From contig NZ_CP040077.1 in NCBI RefSeq assembly GCF_005280735.1, positions 682,001-746,000 on the forward strand: a stretch of 64,000 nucleotides of DNA, read 5' to 3'. A model generated the notes under the pieces. The model searched no databases. It was not told where the DNA came from and saw only the letters and a program-made list of their open reading frames with translations. Positions 8,838 through 17,330 of this stretch are shown here, in pieces (the first letter of the stretch is position 1; every line of letters begins with the position of its first letter). Position numbers and translations under genes: made by a program. The DNA is from Trinickia violacea. GTDB lineage: Bacteria > Pseudomonadota > Gammaproteobacteria > Burkholderiales > Burkholderiaceae.

Positions 8838-9043
8838 CCGTCCCTTACGAACGCACCCAAGCAGTACTTCGCTCGCGCGACTTGCTCAGGAAGTTGGCTG
8901 CTGGTGAACACATTGATGCAGATACGCTGCGCCGCCGCGCATCGTCGTTGCTTAGGCACTTCCCCACGCCCATCGACATCGCCGTATCCGCTGATGCCTT
9001 GCCATCGGTCTGGGCAGCCGTGGACGCAAAGTGGTACGAGTAA
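8834..9043 (+). CDS. BPSL0761-like small protein
   Basis: A 69-residue protein starting with MTVPYERTQAVLRSRDLLRKL and ending in a short acidic/aromatic tail. The N-terminal pattern (P.ERT.AV...R..L..L) and the LLRHFP segment match small Burkholderia proteins called BPSL0761 family; no function is established. It overlaps the HAD gene by four bases (ATGA). Confidence 0.6.
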   Translation: MTVPYERTQAVLRSRDLLRKLAAGEHIDADTLRRRASSLLRHFPTPIDIAVSADALPSVWAAVDAKWYE

Positions 9044-9114
9044 CCTTCATGCGTATCACTGCCTGGCGGGATGTCGAACGATGCGCCTGCCGTGCACGCT
9101 GAAAGCTCGCGCTC

Positions 9115-9348
9115 ATGGGCGTGTTTCTGTCGCGCAACGCGTTCTGCCGGAAAAGAGGAATTTCCCACGCGAAACTCGTCCAAGACGAGCGGAAAGGCAC
9201 TGTATTCGCAGCGCAAGTTGGCGGCAGGCGGCTCTATCCCGCAGTCCTCGCTAACAGGTCGCTTGACCGGCGCCGTCTTATCAGCTCACCGCATCTACTC
9301 GACGAACTCAGAGCGAAATTATATGAGATGCACGTGCAAGCAGGGTGA
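9115..9348 (+). CDS. Small protein related to the N-terminal half of the 9567 gene
   Basis: A 77-residue protein. Its core (FCRKRGISHAKLV...VFAAQVGGRRLYPAVLANRSLDRRRL) aligns with residues ~25-75 of the protein at 9567-10085 (FCRRSGISRSRLL...VFSVVVGKKQYLPAALADRSLDRHRV). The FC(R/K)..GIS..(K/R)L part looks like a DNA-recognition HTH. It lacks the C-terminal ParS-like domain of its paralogue. Its last 26 bases overlap the next gene. Confidence 0.55.
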   Translation: MGVFLSRNAFCRKRGISHAKLVQDERKGTVFAAQVGGRRLYPAVLANRSLDRRRLISSPHLLDELRAKLYEMHVQAG

Positions 9349-9580
9349 TTGGCTTTCGGTGGCAGACGTCGCGCGGTTGCTGAACGTATCGCGAGGCTAT
9401 GTGCGCAAGAAATTGATGCGCAAGCACGTACTGCGTCCGGTCATCGTGCGACGCGGCCGGAAGTTTGCATTGCGAGGAACAGTGGAGAGGTACCACCGCA
9501 TGCACCAGCGTATTGGGCTCAAAGCGCTACGCGAGATGGCGTGTGTGCAGCAAGAGGCGGGAGCGTATGACATCAACTGA
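9323..9580 (+). CDS. Excisionase-family HTH DNA-binding protein
   Basis: An 85-residue protein with an HTH_17/excisionase-type motif: WLSVADVARLLNVSRGYVRK (residues ~10-28) followed by RPVIVRRGRKFALRGTVERY. Such domains occur in plasmid regulators and antitoxins. It overlaps the previous gene by 26 bases and the next by 14, so the three form one translation unit. The ATG at 9323 gives the family-typical length. Confidence 0.65.
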   Translation: MRCTCKQGDWLSVADVARLLNVSRGYVRKKLMRKHVLRPVIVRRGRKFALRGTVERYHRMHQRIGLKALREMACVQQEAGAYDIN

Positions 9581-10085
9581 CCGCGTTTTGCGGCAGAACT
9601 CCGAATGGCGCGGACGTCGAAGGCGGCGCCAGTTGGTACGCCGTGGAGAGCTTTTGTCGCCAAGGCTGTTTTGTCGGAGGTCGGGCATCTCGCGCAGCCG
9701 TCTGCTGCAGCTCTGGCGGCGACGCGAGGTATTTTCCGTTGTTGTTGGCAAGAAACAATATCTGCCTGCTGCTCTTGCGGACAGGTCACTGGACCGGCAC
9801 CGTGTAGGGAAGCTTCTTCGACGACTGCCATCGGGCATGTCACCAATTGCGAGATATCTTTTTATTGTCGGTCGTCGTGGTTCGCTTGGCGACAAATCGC
9901 TACTGCAGTCAACGCGCCGGGCAAAGCGGTTTCGTGTCGCCCTGAGGATTGCCGACAACGAGGCAGATGCAGATAGGCTGCAGAGGGCGCTAAAGGCCGG
10001 CGAAAGGTCCGGACCGGCTTCGCCGTTCGACGGCCAGTCTTTCTTGCGGCATACGCGGGCTATCCATGTTTCGGAAGCCCCTTGA
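9567..10085 (+). CDS. HTH-like protein with ParS/MbcA-like C-terminus
   Basis: A 172-residue basic protein. Residues ~25-75 resemble the 9115 gene product (putative DNA-recognition part). Residues ~88-130 (ARYLFIVGRRGSLGDKSLLQ...FRVALRIADNEAD) resemble the 'W..TPN..LGG.TPL..L' pattern of the Xre/MbcA/ParS toxin-binding domain of antitoxins. That similarity is from memory of the pattern and is modest. It lies 150 bases upstream of a HipA-like kinase that has no HipB neighbour, so an antitoxin role is an attractive inference. Confidence 0.5.
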   Translation: MTSTDRVLRQNSEWRGRRRRRQLVRRGELLSPRLFCRRSGISRSRLLQLWRRREVFSVVVGKKQYLPAALADRSLDRHRVGKLLRRLPSGMSPIARYLFIVGRRGSLGDKSLLQSTRRAKRFRVALRIADNEADADRLQRALKAGERSGPASPFDGQSFLRHTRAIHVSEAP

Positions 10086-10238
10086 TGCCAATCCCCCTCG
10101 CGGCGACTAATACCACCGTCTACTTGCACGCAGGTCAGTACCTGGCGCATGACCTTTTGTCGGCGATGTGACGTATTTATCCGTACGGCGATGACGCTTT
10201 GCTCAGGGAAGCGAAGCGTGAAGACTGGTGAGGTAAGT

Positions 10239-11516
10239 GTGCCAAATACGGCTGCTACGCGATTTGACGAGTTATTCCTCTGGATGCTCGAGGCCCCGAC
10301 CTTGCCACGCCTGGTCGGAACACTCAGATTCGTCAACAATGGGGTCTCGCTGCGGTATGCGCAGCCCTGGCTGGAGCACGGATTTCCGCTAAGCGAGGAC
10401 CTGCCGCTCGTTGACATGGAGTATCTGCCGCGCGACAAAGGCACGGCAGTCGGCGCGCTCGACGATGCGCATCCGGACCAATGGGGCGAACGCGTACTTC
10501 AGTTTATTGACCGGCCTAGTCGTTTGTCCCTGATGGAGTACCTGTATTTTGCCGGTGATGAGCGCTTTGGTGCCATGTCCGTCTCCACGTCTGCAACAGA
10601 ATACCTACCCCGACGGGTCGGGCCACTTCCGGGGCTTCAAAGCGCGCAGCTCCTGAGTGAAATTGTCGCGAAGATAAACGCGAAAGAAGCAATCTCGGAT
10701 ATCGAACGCAAGCTGGTCACAGCGGGAGGTAGCTTTGGCGGAGCAAAACCCAAGGCACTGATTGAAATCGGCGGCGAGCAATGGCTCATCAAGTTTTTCA
10801 ACAACGAGCCTATTGATGTGCCGCTTGTCGAGCACGCCACAATGACGCTTTGTGCAAAAGCAGACATCACTGTCGCCGAAACGCAGGTCATACCGCTGAT
10901 TGGCGAAAATGCCATCGCTGTGTGGCGATTTGACCGCAAAGGTACTGCGCGAATCCACTGCATTTCGGCCGGAACGGCCTTGAAAGCGGCGGCGCCTGAC
11001 ACGCAGCCTGACCTAAGCTACCCTGCGCTAGCCCAACTCCTGCGTCGATTGGGCCCTGTCACCGAAGACAGAAATCTACGCGAGATGGCCGAACTGTTTC
11101 GTCGAATGGTCTTCAACATTCTGGTCGATAACACCGACGACCATGAAAAAAATCATTCCCTCTTTGTCACACCCAAAGCGGGTGAGGACGTTGCGGAAAG
11201 ACGCGTAAACCGGCTTAGCGTGACCCCTGCCTATGACGTGGTTCCCACGAACTCAGGGCAAGGCAGACACGAATTCGGCATCGGCGACGATGGTCGCGAG
11301 GCGACGCTCGCCAACGCGATGTCTCAATGCAACCTGTTCGGACTCTCATCCGCTGAGGCAGCGGCCGAAGTGTTGAGGGTCATCGCGGTGGTGGATGGCT
11401 GGAAACAACATTTCATCGCCTGCGGCGTCACTCAGGCGGATATCCAGGAACTCGAGCAGCGCATCGACGGCGACGACTTGTTCTCGCAGCGACGCAGCTT
11501 CAAGGTTGACGAGTAG
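10239..11516 (+). CDS. HipA-like serine/threonine kinase toxin
   Basis: HipA-family proteins phosphorylate translation factors such as glutamyl-tRNA synthetase and induce growth arrest. The N-terminal part has the RLVGTLRF couple_hipA signature. The kinase core shows the Gly-rich loop GGSFGGAKPKALI, the catalytic loop FNILVDNTDDHEKNHSLFV (Asp and Asn present) and TPAYDVVPT in place of DFG. The GTG at 10239 follows a GGTGAGG site and gives 425 residues; an ATG at 10149 is also open. No HipB-type XRE gene is adjacent; the three small DNA-binding genes upstream take that position. Confidence 0.82.
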   Translation: MPNTAATRFDELFLWMLEAPTLPRLVGTLRFVNNGVSLRYAQPWLEHGFPLSEDLPLVDMEYLPRDKGTAVGALDDAHPDQWGERVLQFIDRPSRLSLMEYLYFAGDERFGAMSVSTSATEYLPRRVGPLPGLQSAQLLSEIVAKINAKEAISDIERKLVTAGGSFGGAKPKALIEIGGEQWLIKFFNNEPIDVPLVEHATMTLCAKADITVAETQVIPLIGENAIAVWRFDRKGTARIHCISAGTALKAAAPDTQPDLSYPALAQLLRRLGPVTEDRNLREMAELFRRMVFNILVDNTDDHEKNHSLFVTPKAGEDVAERRVNRLSVTPAYDVVPTNSGQGRHEFGIGDDGREATLANAMSQCNLFGLSSAEAAAEVLRVIAVVDGWKQHFIACGVTQADIQELEQRIDGDDLFSQRRSFKVDE

Positions 11517-11525
11517 GCAGGCGAG

Positions 11526-11600
11526 CATTTGGAACTCATCGAAGCGCCAATCTTGGGAACCGATTTTGGGGAGAGTCTCGGCGGCGGCTGCCCGCTTGGC
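11526..11600 (-). pseudogene. Remnant of the 35398-type gene
   Basis: About 75 bases are clearly similar to 35573-35648, which encode the QDWRFDAFQMLAFF segment of the gene at 35398-35706. Here only this segment survives (SQDWRFDEFQMLA), so it is a decayed paralogue. Confidence 0.55.
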
Positions 11601-11609
11601 GCAGCACCT

Positions 11610-11861
11610 TCACACGCCAATGCGTTCTGCTGTCAACTTCCGACTGTTGGCGGCAGGGGGAAACACCCACCACGTACCGTCATGGTGGCGAAAGAAGAAC
11701 AGTGCGCGCGTGCCACCCCATGATGATGTCTCGACGCAGGCATAACGTGTTCCGCTCCAACGCGTCCGGCCGAAATCGGTCACGTGAACGGTTGCTGCGG
11801 GAGCGGGTGCGAGCCATTTTTCGACCTGGCAGCGAAGCGACATGTCACGCATAGTCTTCAT
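11610..11861 (-). CDS. Small protein of the QVEKWL family, copy 1
   Basis: An 83-residue protein of unknown function with two paralogues in this window (28839-29102 and 57566-57817). Shared blocks are LRCQVEKWL, HVT(D/E)FGRT, (R/K)Y.C(V/I)ET, RALFFFRHHDGTWWVFPPAA. The ATG at 11861 gives the same length as copy 3 and shares its upstream GGAGC.GAAC ribosome binding site. The hydrophobic FFF and paired Trp suggest a compact beta-rich cytosolic fold; no signal peptide is seen. Confidence 0.7.
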   Translation of the reverse strand: MKTMRDMSLRCQVEKWLAPAPAATVHVTDFGRTRWSGTRYACVETSSWGGTRALFFFRHHDGTWWVFPPAANSRKLTAERIGV

Positions 11862-12022
11862 GTTCCGCTCCAGCAAATCTAGGAACGACACCCATACGGC
11901 ACCGTGCGGGCTGTGAGTGGGCTCAGCAGCGTAGCTCGATAGACGCGAGTGTAGCGTTGGGGGGCGCGATGTGATTTGGCGAATCGAAGCCGACTTGCGG
12001 TGCTGTTCAACGAATTGCACTC

Positions 12023-12101
12023 GGCCCGCTGCGTCGGTAGATGAGCGATGCGAGCGTTGCGTCAGCAGTGCACGAAAGCCTTACACCGAATCACGCTGTT
12101 T
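12023..12101. repeat. 79-bp dispersed repeat, copy 1
   Basis: From GGCCCGCTGCGT to CACGCTGTTT; roughly three quarters identical to 22434-22512 on the same strand. No gene is recognisable in either copy. Confidence 0.6.
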
Positions 12102-12174
12102 GCTGAGCGTCAGACGAACTCGCGGCGCAACGCCGTCGCCGACCGTCGAGCACGCACGGCGTTACACTGGGACC

Positions 12175-12627
12175 ATGGCCACCACTTCCGACCGGACACT
12201 CCCGCCATTGTTTCGCTACCGGGACAAGCGTGATTTCAATCTCACGCCAGAGCCGGCGCCAGCGACCGAACCCGAATCGCCCATTGGCGAGCATCGGGCA
12301 TTCGTGGTGCAAAAGCATTGGGCTGGCCGACTGCACTATGACTTCCGACTCGAACTGGATGGAGTCCTGCTGTCCTGGGCCGTTCCGAAAGGTCCCTGCT
12401 ACGACCCGAAGGAGAAGCGGATGGCGATTCACGTCGAAGACCATCCGGTCGACTACGCGAGCTTTGAAGGCACGATTCCTCCGAAGCAGTATGGCCGGCA
12501 CGGTAATCGTGTGGGACCACGGTACGTGGGAGCCGGTCGGTGACCCGCACGATGGGATGAAAGCGGGCAAGCTCGTTTTCAGACTCCACGGTGAAAAGCT
12601 GGCCGGCCTGTGGGAGCTGGTGCGTGG
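12175..12627 (+). pseudogene. LigD 3'-phosphoesterase domain, frameshifted remnant
   Basis: LigD is the multidomain non-homologous end-joining ligase. The ATG at 12175 begins a normal LigD N-terminus; FVVQKHWAGRLHYDFRLELDG and the WAVPKGP / HVEDHPVDYASFEG.IP blocks of the phosphoesterase domain are intact. After KQYG, near 12490, two bases are missing relative to the expected GAGTVIVWD and the reading continues in another frame (VIVWDHGTWEP...KLVFRLHGEKLAGLWELVR). Homology ends near 12627; ligase and polymerase domains are absent. Confidence 0.85.
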
Positions 12628-12791
12628 CTTTCTGCCTACGCTGCTGACTGCGCGGTATACCCGTGGTGCATCAAGCACCTACGATGCGTGTCCGCGGGTC
12701 GTCCACAGCCTTGCCACAAAATCTGGGGGTACGTCGCTGGTGGTCGCACGGTGTTAGTCGTTATGCAGGCGAGGTACAGCCGGGCTCGTGG

Positions 12792-13028
12792 TTATTCCTG
12801 ACGTGTGGGTGTTACCTGACGCTGCGCCGCCTGCTCCTCGGCGTGTTTCTTCGCTAGGTGGTGTCCGACCACGCAGCCACCGACCGCGCCGACAACCGCA
12901 TGATGCCCGGCGTAGTGCCCAGCCACGCCACCGACCAGCGCCCCTTTCAGGCAACCGGCGGCGTTTGCTGTTCCGATTGTGGCCAAGACCAGCGCGGCGG
13001 CCGCAATGGCAATTTTGATTGGGTTCAT
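12792..13028 (-). CDS. Secreted glycine-zipper protein, copy 1
   Basis: A 78-residue protein with a Sec signal peptide (IAIAAAALVLATIGTANA, cleavage near residue 23), then a glycine-zipper segment of GG..GH..GHH..VGAVGG type, two Cys (AAGC and GGC), and a charged tail (HLAKKHAEEQAAQRQ). Glycine-zipper proteins associate with the envelope. A close paralogue is at 34598-34834, also directly downstream of a WREHEW-type gene, so the pair was duplicated together. Confidence 0.75.
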   Translation of the reverse strand: MNPIKIAIAAAALVLATIGTANAAGCLKGALVGGVAGHYAGHHAVVGAVGGCVVGHHLAKKHAEEQAAQRQVTPTRQE

Positions 13029-13087
13029 GTTTATTCGAGGAAAGTCGGAGTTTGAATACGCGGGATGTGCCGCCTATTGTTGGCGCT

Positions 13088-13387
13088 TCAATCCCCACCC
13101 CAGCGGCCACGGTCGCGCCACTCGCGCTCATGCTCTCGCCATTCATGACGGCGCCATTCATGTTCACGCCACTCCCGCGCGCGCCAGTCGTCGTAGCCGC
13201 CGTAGCCGACTTCGACAGGCGCTGGCGCATACACAACAGGGGGAGGCGCGACGTAAACCGGTTCCGCCGGGGCATAGACGCCGACGGGCACTCCAATGCC
13301 GATACCTACGTCAACATGAGCCGACGCCGCAGTCGATGCTGCAAGAATGGTGACCCCGAGTACCGCGCCAAGAACCTTTTTGTTCAT
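13088..13387 (-). CDS. Secreted WREHEW-repeat protein, copy 1
   Basis: A 99-residue protein: signal peptide (MNKKVLGAVLG...ASTAASA), a Val/Pro/Tyr-rich middle (APAEPVYVAPPPVVYAPAP) and a C-terminal run of charged aromatic repeats (REWREHEWRRHEWREHEREW). AGGAG lies 7 bases upstream of the ATG at 13387. Paralogues are at 34888-35139 and 46044-46277. An envelope or periplasmic location is implied; function unknown. Confidence 0.75.
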   Translation of the reverse strand: MNKKVLGAVLGVTILAASTAASAHVDVGIGIGVPVGVYAPAEPVYVAPPPVVYAPAPVEVGYGGYDDWRAREWREHEWRRHEWREHEREWRDRGRWGGD

Positions 13388-13399
13388 TCTGCTACTCCT

Positions 13400-13605
13400 T
13401 GCACGTTGAGTGCATTCATGGTGAACACGGCTTGGAGTGTAGGCGGTGGGTCCGGACACAGGTGAAACGGTCGTGCGAGATTGGTAACAGGCGATTACCC
13501 CCTCAGCGTTGCATCCAGCACAGCGCCTTCTGCCAGAGTTCGGTCGTCATCGAATCAAACCAACCATCGTGGTCAGCGTCGGGCAACAAGAGAAGTTGCG
13601 CTTGC
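13400..13605. repeat. ~205-bp near-identical duplication, copy 1
   Basis: Nearly identical to 35162-35361: the intergenic region upstream of the WREHEW gene plus the 3' end of an alpha/beta hydrolase gene. The similarity stops abruptly near the GCGGATG boundary in both copies. Confidence 0.8.
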
Positions 13606-13608
13606 GGA
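13503..13608 (-). pseudogene. 3' fragment of an alpha/beta hydrolase gene
   Basis: Encodes only the last ~35 residues of a hydrolase like that at 51330-52133: LLLLPDADHDGWFDSM, including the catalytic-His region (HDGWF), and ending CWMQR. It is joined in frame to sirtuin sequence at 13606-13700, making a chimeric remnant. Confidence 0.75.
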
Positions 13609-13844
13609 TGGCCATAGAAACCCCACCAAAGCGTGGGCATGCGTCGCCTCGCCCATGGCGAGGCAATCTCTTCGAAGGTCATGCCGGCGAGCTTGAGCGC
13701 CGGATACGCGCGCCAAAAGCCTTACGTGCCGCGAAAGTCGGGCAACCCGGAGTCGACGCCCATCCCGGCGCCGGCGGTAATCAAGAGCCCGTCGGCGTCA
13801 CGAAGCCAGTCGACTGCGCGCTGCAGTTTGTCATCCAAGTCCAT
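13606..13844 (-). pseudogene. Sirtuin (SIR2 deacetylase) N-terminal remnant
   Basis: From the ATG at 13844: LQRAVDWLRDADGLLITAGA then GMGVDSGLPDFRG, the NAD-binding signature of sirtuins (GAGMS..SGIPDFRG). A stop codon and frame change follow at about 13723; the next frame continues sirtuin-like (FWRAYPALKLAGMTFEEIAS, WWGFYGH) and then crosses directly into hydrolase 3' sequence. Only about one third of a sirtuin remains. Confidence 0.8.
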
Positions 13845-14141
13845 CTTGCGCGCCTTGCTCCAATTTCCAAGAAGTCTACCGTCTCGCTGCGCCTTCGCAG
13901 TATCGCTACTAGCACTCACACCGGATTTGTTGGCAAAACCAATGAAAAATTTAGCAAACATGTCGCAGAGCCAAGCGCTCGGCTCGTCGTTTTTCGCTCC
14001 CGAAAAGAGCGGCAGCCCCCCAAAGCCTGGGCTTCATTGAACTGCCACGTCGCCTCGTGTTCCACCTCGAAGGCGCTCATGCTTTGGCCCGGCCGGCTGG
14101 TTGCCCGGCAAGGTTCGAAGCCAACAGTCAGACATTGGGCC

Positions 14142-14582
14142 CTACAGCCGATTTAGCGGGGGACGAAGTCGGGCAATGAGGTGTCCCTCAAGTGGTTTGC
14201 TTGCCGGCATTTCCAAAACCTCGCCCGTCGGCAGAACCAAGTGAGAAACCGGTTGGGCTACCCATATCTGTACCTCGGCTCGGCTCATCAATGCTCGCGT
14301 GATTCCCAGCTTTACGCGATTGTCCGTATCCCTTCCATACGGATTTCCATAACGGAAACCGTTGAAGCGAAATACCATGCCCGCGCCTGTTTCGCCAACA
14401 TACACGACAGAGCAGTCGGTCACGAACGCATAGACCACGTTGCACCTTGTTAGCCATTCTTGATGCAACTCGTAACTGATGCCAAACGGACACTCACTTC
14501 TGAGATGAGCACCCGATTTGTGGTTGCTTGAGACCCAACGGCCCACTCTGGTGAGTCCGTAACTCTCCAATATTGCTTGCAT
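14142..14582 (-). CDS. GIY-YIG-like nuclease-family protein
   Basis: A 146-residue protein. VVYAFVTDCSVVYVGET is a divergent form of the GIY-x10-YIG signature, an Arg-containing helix follows (MVFRFNGFRYG), and the C-terminus has the family-typical E..LI..LRPPLN. The N-terminal ~45 residues are extra. The GIY is altered to VYA, so catalytic competence is uncertain. It stands alone among decayed genes. Confidence 0.65.
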   Translation of the reverse strand: MQAILESYGLTRVGRWVSSNHKSGAHLRSECPFGISYELHQEWLTRCNVVYAFVTDCSVVYVGETGAGMVFRFNGFRYGNPYGRDTDNRVKLGITRALMSRAEVQIWVAQPVSHLVLPTGEVLEMPASKPLEGHLIARLRPPLNRL

Positions 14583-14688
14583 GGCTCTCTCGCTTTCGAT
14601 GTCGAAGTTGAGAAGTTGGCGGCCTCACCGGCCTTTGGCTACGCGCGAGATGAGGACGTTGCGCCCTTTGCGTGGGGTGACTGCTGCC

Positions 14689-15540
14689 TCACGCGAACCG
14701 GACCGGCAGCAGTACCAGCTGCTCGCGCCGGCGCGCCGCATCCAGGGCGCCGCCCGTCAGCAGCTTCGGCTTGAGCCGCTCGACCTCCGAGGCGAGCGCG
14801 TCCCGCGTCGCAGGGTCCTCATTCAGAAGCGCCCGGAACTCCGCGTACCGCTGCCAGATATGCGCGCTGTCGGGGCCCTGCTGCGGCAGGGATGCGTACC
14901 AGCGCGTGAACATGGTCGGCTCCACGACGTCCCGGGCGCGGGACTCGAGCGACGGCACGTAGGGCGCCAGTTCGGACCACGGACACGACAGGTCCATCGA
15001 CTCGGCGTCGTAACAGAATTCGATGCCCTCTCCCGACTGGCCGTCGAGCGCCTGGTGCCAGACGGCCCTGCGCTGCGACCACTCTTGCGGGGAGACCGCA
15101 CGGTCCGGCGCGCCGGCATTCCAGAACGCGTAGGCAGTCGCAAGGCCGGCATCCTTGAGCAGTCCCAGGATTTCCGGGCCGAACGCGCCGACCACATAAC
15201 CAATGACACGGTCGAGCAGCTGCGAATGCCAGCACCTGAGCACCACGCTGAGGTCGACGGCCGAGTCGCGCTCGCGAGTCGCGCGGGCTCGGGCTTGCCG
15301 CCTGAGAATGGCTTCCCGGGCCAGCGAGCCGGGCTTCGCCATCACCATGCCCTGCAGCTGCCCGGCTTCCCGGGCCAATTGCGTGCGGTCCAGCATCGAG
15401 ACGAGGATGCAGGCATAGGCCGCGACATACCGCCTGTGCTGCAGCTGCTCGATGCCGCTCCTGACCACCTCCATCAGGCTGGCGATACTGCGCAGCTGCT
15501 GCGCGACGAACTGGAAACCCATATCAACCTTCGTGCTCAT
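14689..15540 (-). CDS. Hypothetical protein, 283 residues
   Basis: A well-formed gene of typical Burkholderia codon use, start ATG at 15540. The protein appears soluble and mostly helical, with an Arg-rich central helix (ILRRQARARATRERD) and many Trp residues (SPQEWSQRRAVWHQAL). I do not recognise a family. The long opposite-strand open frame is a shadow of it. Confidence 0.6.
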   Translation of the reverse strand: MSTKVDMGFQFVAQQLRSIASLMEVVRSGIEQLQHRRYVAAYACILVSMLDRTQLAREAGQLQGMVMAKPGSLAREAILRRQARARATRERDSAVDLSVVLRCWHSQLLDRVIGYVVGAFGPEILGLLKDAGLATAYAFWNAGAPDRAVSPQEWSQRRAVWHQALDGQSGEGIEFCYDAESMDLSCPWSELAPYVPSLESRARDVVEPTMFTRWYASLPQQGPDSAHIWQRYAEFRALLNEDPATRDALASEVERLKPKLLTGGALDAARRREQLVLLPVRFA

Positions 15541-15800
15541 GGTTGGCTCCCATCTGCAGGCGGCGCCTTCGTTGCTGGTGACGAGGCGACCTCGCTGGAA
15601 AAAACTGTACGACTCGTCCGGCCAGGTCAATGGCACGAAAAGCGGTCGAAAGCCCCGCCAATCCTCGCGATGGCCGGCGCGGCGTGGCCGCATCCGGCAA
15701 CTCTTGTCGAACGTCCCGGCACTTCCGACGCGCTGGCCGAAACAAAGCCTCCCCGGAGGGGGCTGGTGGAGGATGAGGGGAACGGGTCAGTGCGGCTCTT
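15541..15800. other. Intergenic, nothing recognised
   Basis: No supported gene or signal between the hypothetical gene and the resolvase remnant. Confidence 0.4.
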
Positions 15801-15804
15801 GGAA

Positions 15805-16138
15805 TGAGAAACTGGGTGTCCGCACGACCGGGACGTCACACGGTCGAGCAGACCCTCGACCTGCAGCGAGACGCGCTGCAGGAAGGGGGAGCATCCAGCA
15901 TTCACGAAGACAAGGCGAGCGGCAAAACGGCCGACAGGTCGGAACTCGAACATTGCTTGAAAGCCCCGCGAGAGCTCGTGGCCGAAACGGCGGCCGGCTC
16001 AGGCTTTGGACCCGAAGCAGCGCAAGGCTGCACTGGCGATGATGGACATGTCGATAGCGGAAATCAGTCGACACTTCGGCGTGTCGCGCTCAACGCTGTA
16101 CAACATCAGAGCGTCGCAGCCGCATGCAAGCGAGTAGC
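15805..16138 (+). pseudogene. Serine resolvase/invertase remnant
   Basis: Degenerate Tn3-type resolvase or DNA invertase. HTVEQTLDLQRDALQ, then IHEDKASGKTADR.ELEHCLKA match the catalytic domain after the nucleophile Ser, and in a second frame LDPKQRKAALAMM and IAEISRHFGVSRSTLYNI match the C-terminal HTH. The N-terminal catalytic Ser region and the middle are missing and the frame shifts. This marks an old transposon or integron-like insertion. Confidence 0.75.
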
Positions 16139-16385
16139 AGGGAAGTCCTGACGGGCAGCCGGCTCGCGCCGGTAAGCAAGGATTCCAATTTTCCGCCGCT
16201 TCCTTCGACTCACCTTGCAACCTCTCGGCAACATGGCTTATGGACTACAAATCCGGTGCTTTGGCCAAGGCCGTCAAGGAAATCCGCCTGCTGATGTGCC
16301 GTACGGAACGGGTGGTGACCGCCCAGAGACATGCTGCGCGATGGTGAGTGCGCATCCTTTCCTATAGCTGTAGTCCATCCGCGAA

Positions 16386-16460
16386 TGTGGATAATCTCTC
16401 TGGCAGTGAGCCCGAGCATTTGACTCGCACGAAGAGAGACATGGGCGGCAAAGGGCGCGT
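16386..16460 (+). repeat. ~75-bp direct repeat, copy 1
   Basis: TGTGGATAATCTC...GAGCCCGAGC...ACGAAGAGAGACATG; imperfect direct repeat of 16582-16653. Both start with a DnaA-box-like TGTG(G/A)ATAA. Confidence 0.6.
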
Positions 16461-16581
16461 TTTGCGACTCGCCCGGCCGGCGTGAAACCCGCCAAAGCGC
16501 CGGCAAATGGCCGCACGGAGCGCGCATGGTATCGAGGCGCAATACGTATGACGGGTTGTGCACCGAAAAGGCGGATAAGCC

Positions 16582-16653
16582 TGTGAATAATCTCATGGGC
16601 AATTAGCCCAAGCCCATGATTCGTATGAAGAGAGGCATGCGCAGCAAAAGGGC
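16582..16653 (+). repeat. ~75-bp direct repeat, copy 2
   Basis: TGTGAATAATCTC...TAGCCCAAGC...ATGAAGAGAGGCATG; pairs with 16386-16460. Confidence 0.6.
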
Positions 16654-17330
16654 CTCATTGATTACTACTCTGCCTCGAAGGAGTGGGAAAAGTTGATGCG
16701 CTTGTATTGCAGCGAGGCCCGTAATACGCAAGCGTTAAGACGTAACCGCCGGGCGTTGTGTTCGCAGCAGCGCAAGTTTATGGTTGAGCATCCTGGTGAC
16801 AGCCGACGCTGGTAGCGGATTTGTCGCAGTGAATAACGTGGGCTATCGCAAACGTTCACGCGGATGGTTAATGGCCTATCGAAAGCGGCACAGTTTGTCG
16901 TCGCGCCAGAGCCGCGACAGGAAAACGGGAACGCCACGTAGGAAGTGAAGCAGGGACCAAAGGCAGGTATCGACACAACCTGGCCATGGGGCGTGCTGGA
17001 TTCGTCGCCTCGGGATTGTCCTGTCAATCAGTGCCTTTGCGGCCTATAACATAACGGCAGCACGACTCTTATTGGCCAGCGGACGTACAACGTCCTGTCA
17101 CCAGCGCATGCATTGCGCACCGTTCTGCCCCGCCCGGTACCAGCCCCGCGTTATTGCCCATGTAGTCATCCAACGGCTGTCGGCACAGCGCTGCCTGCGG
17201 CCGATTTTTCATTCGCTCATCTGAACGGCACTGGCGTCAGCGCCGAGTGGCCATTTTGGGAGCTGAAGTTGCAAACCAGCAATAAGCCCGAAAAGTCCCA
17301 GGCGGTTTGCGCATGAATTATGGAGCTGAG
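16654..17330. other. Long non-coding stretch
   Basis: About 680 bases with no supported gene. Short frames on both strands have no recognisable product or ribosome binding site. The last part presumably holds the promoter of the secreted peptide gene at 17331. Confidence 0.4.

Noticed and set aside
14581..15807. A 408-residue plus-strand open frame
   Set aside because: It is antisense to the hypothetical gene at 14689-15540, extremely Arg-rich, and has no domain; a shadow frame.
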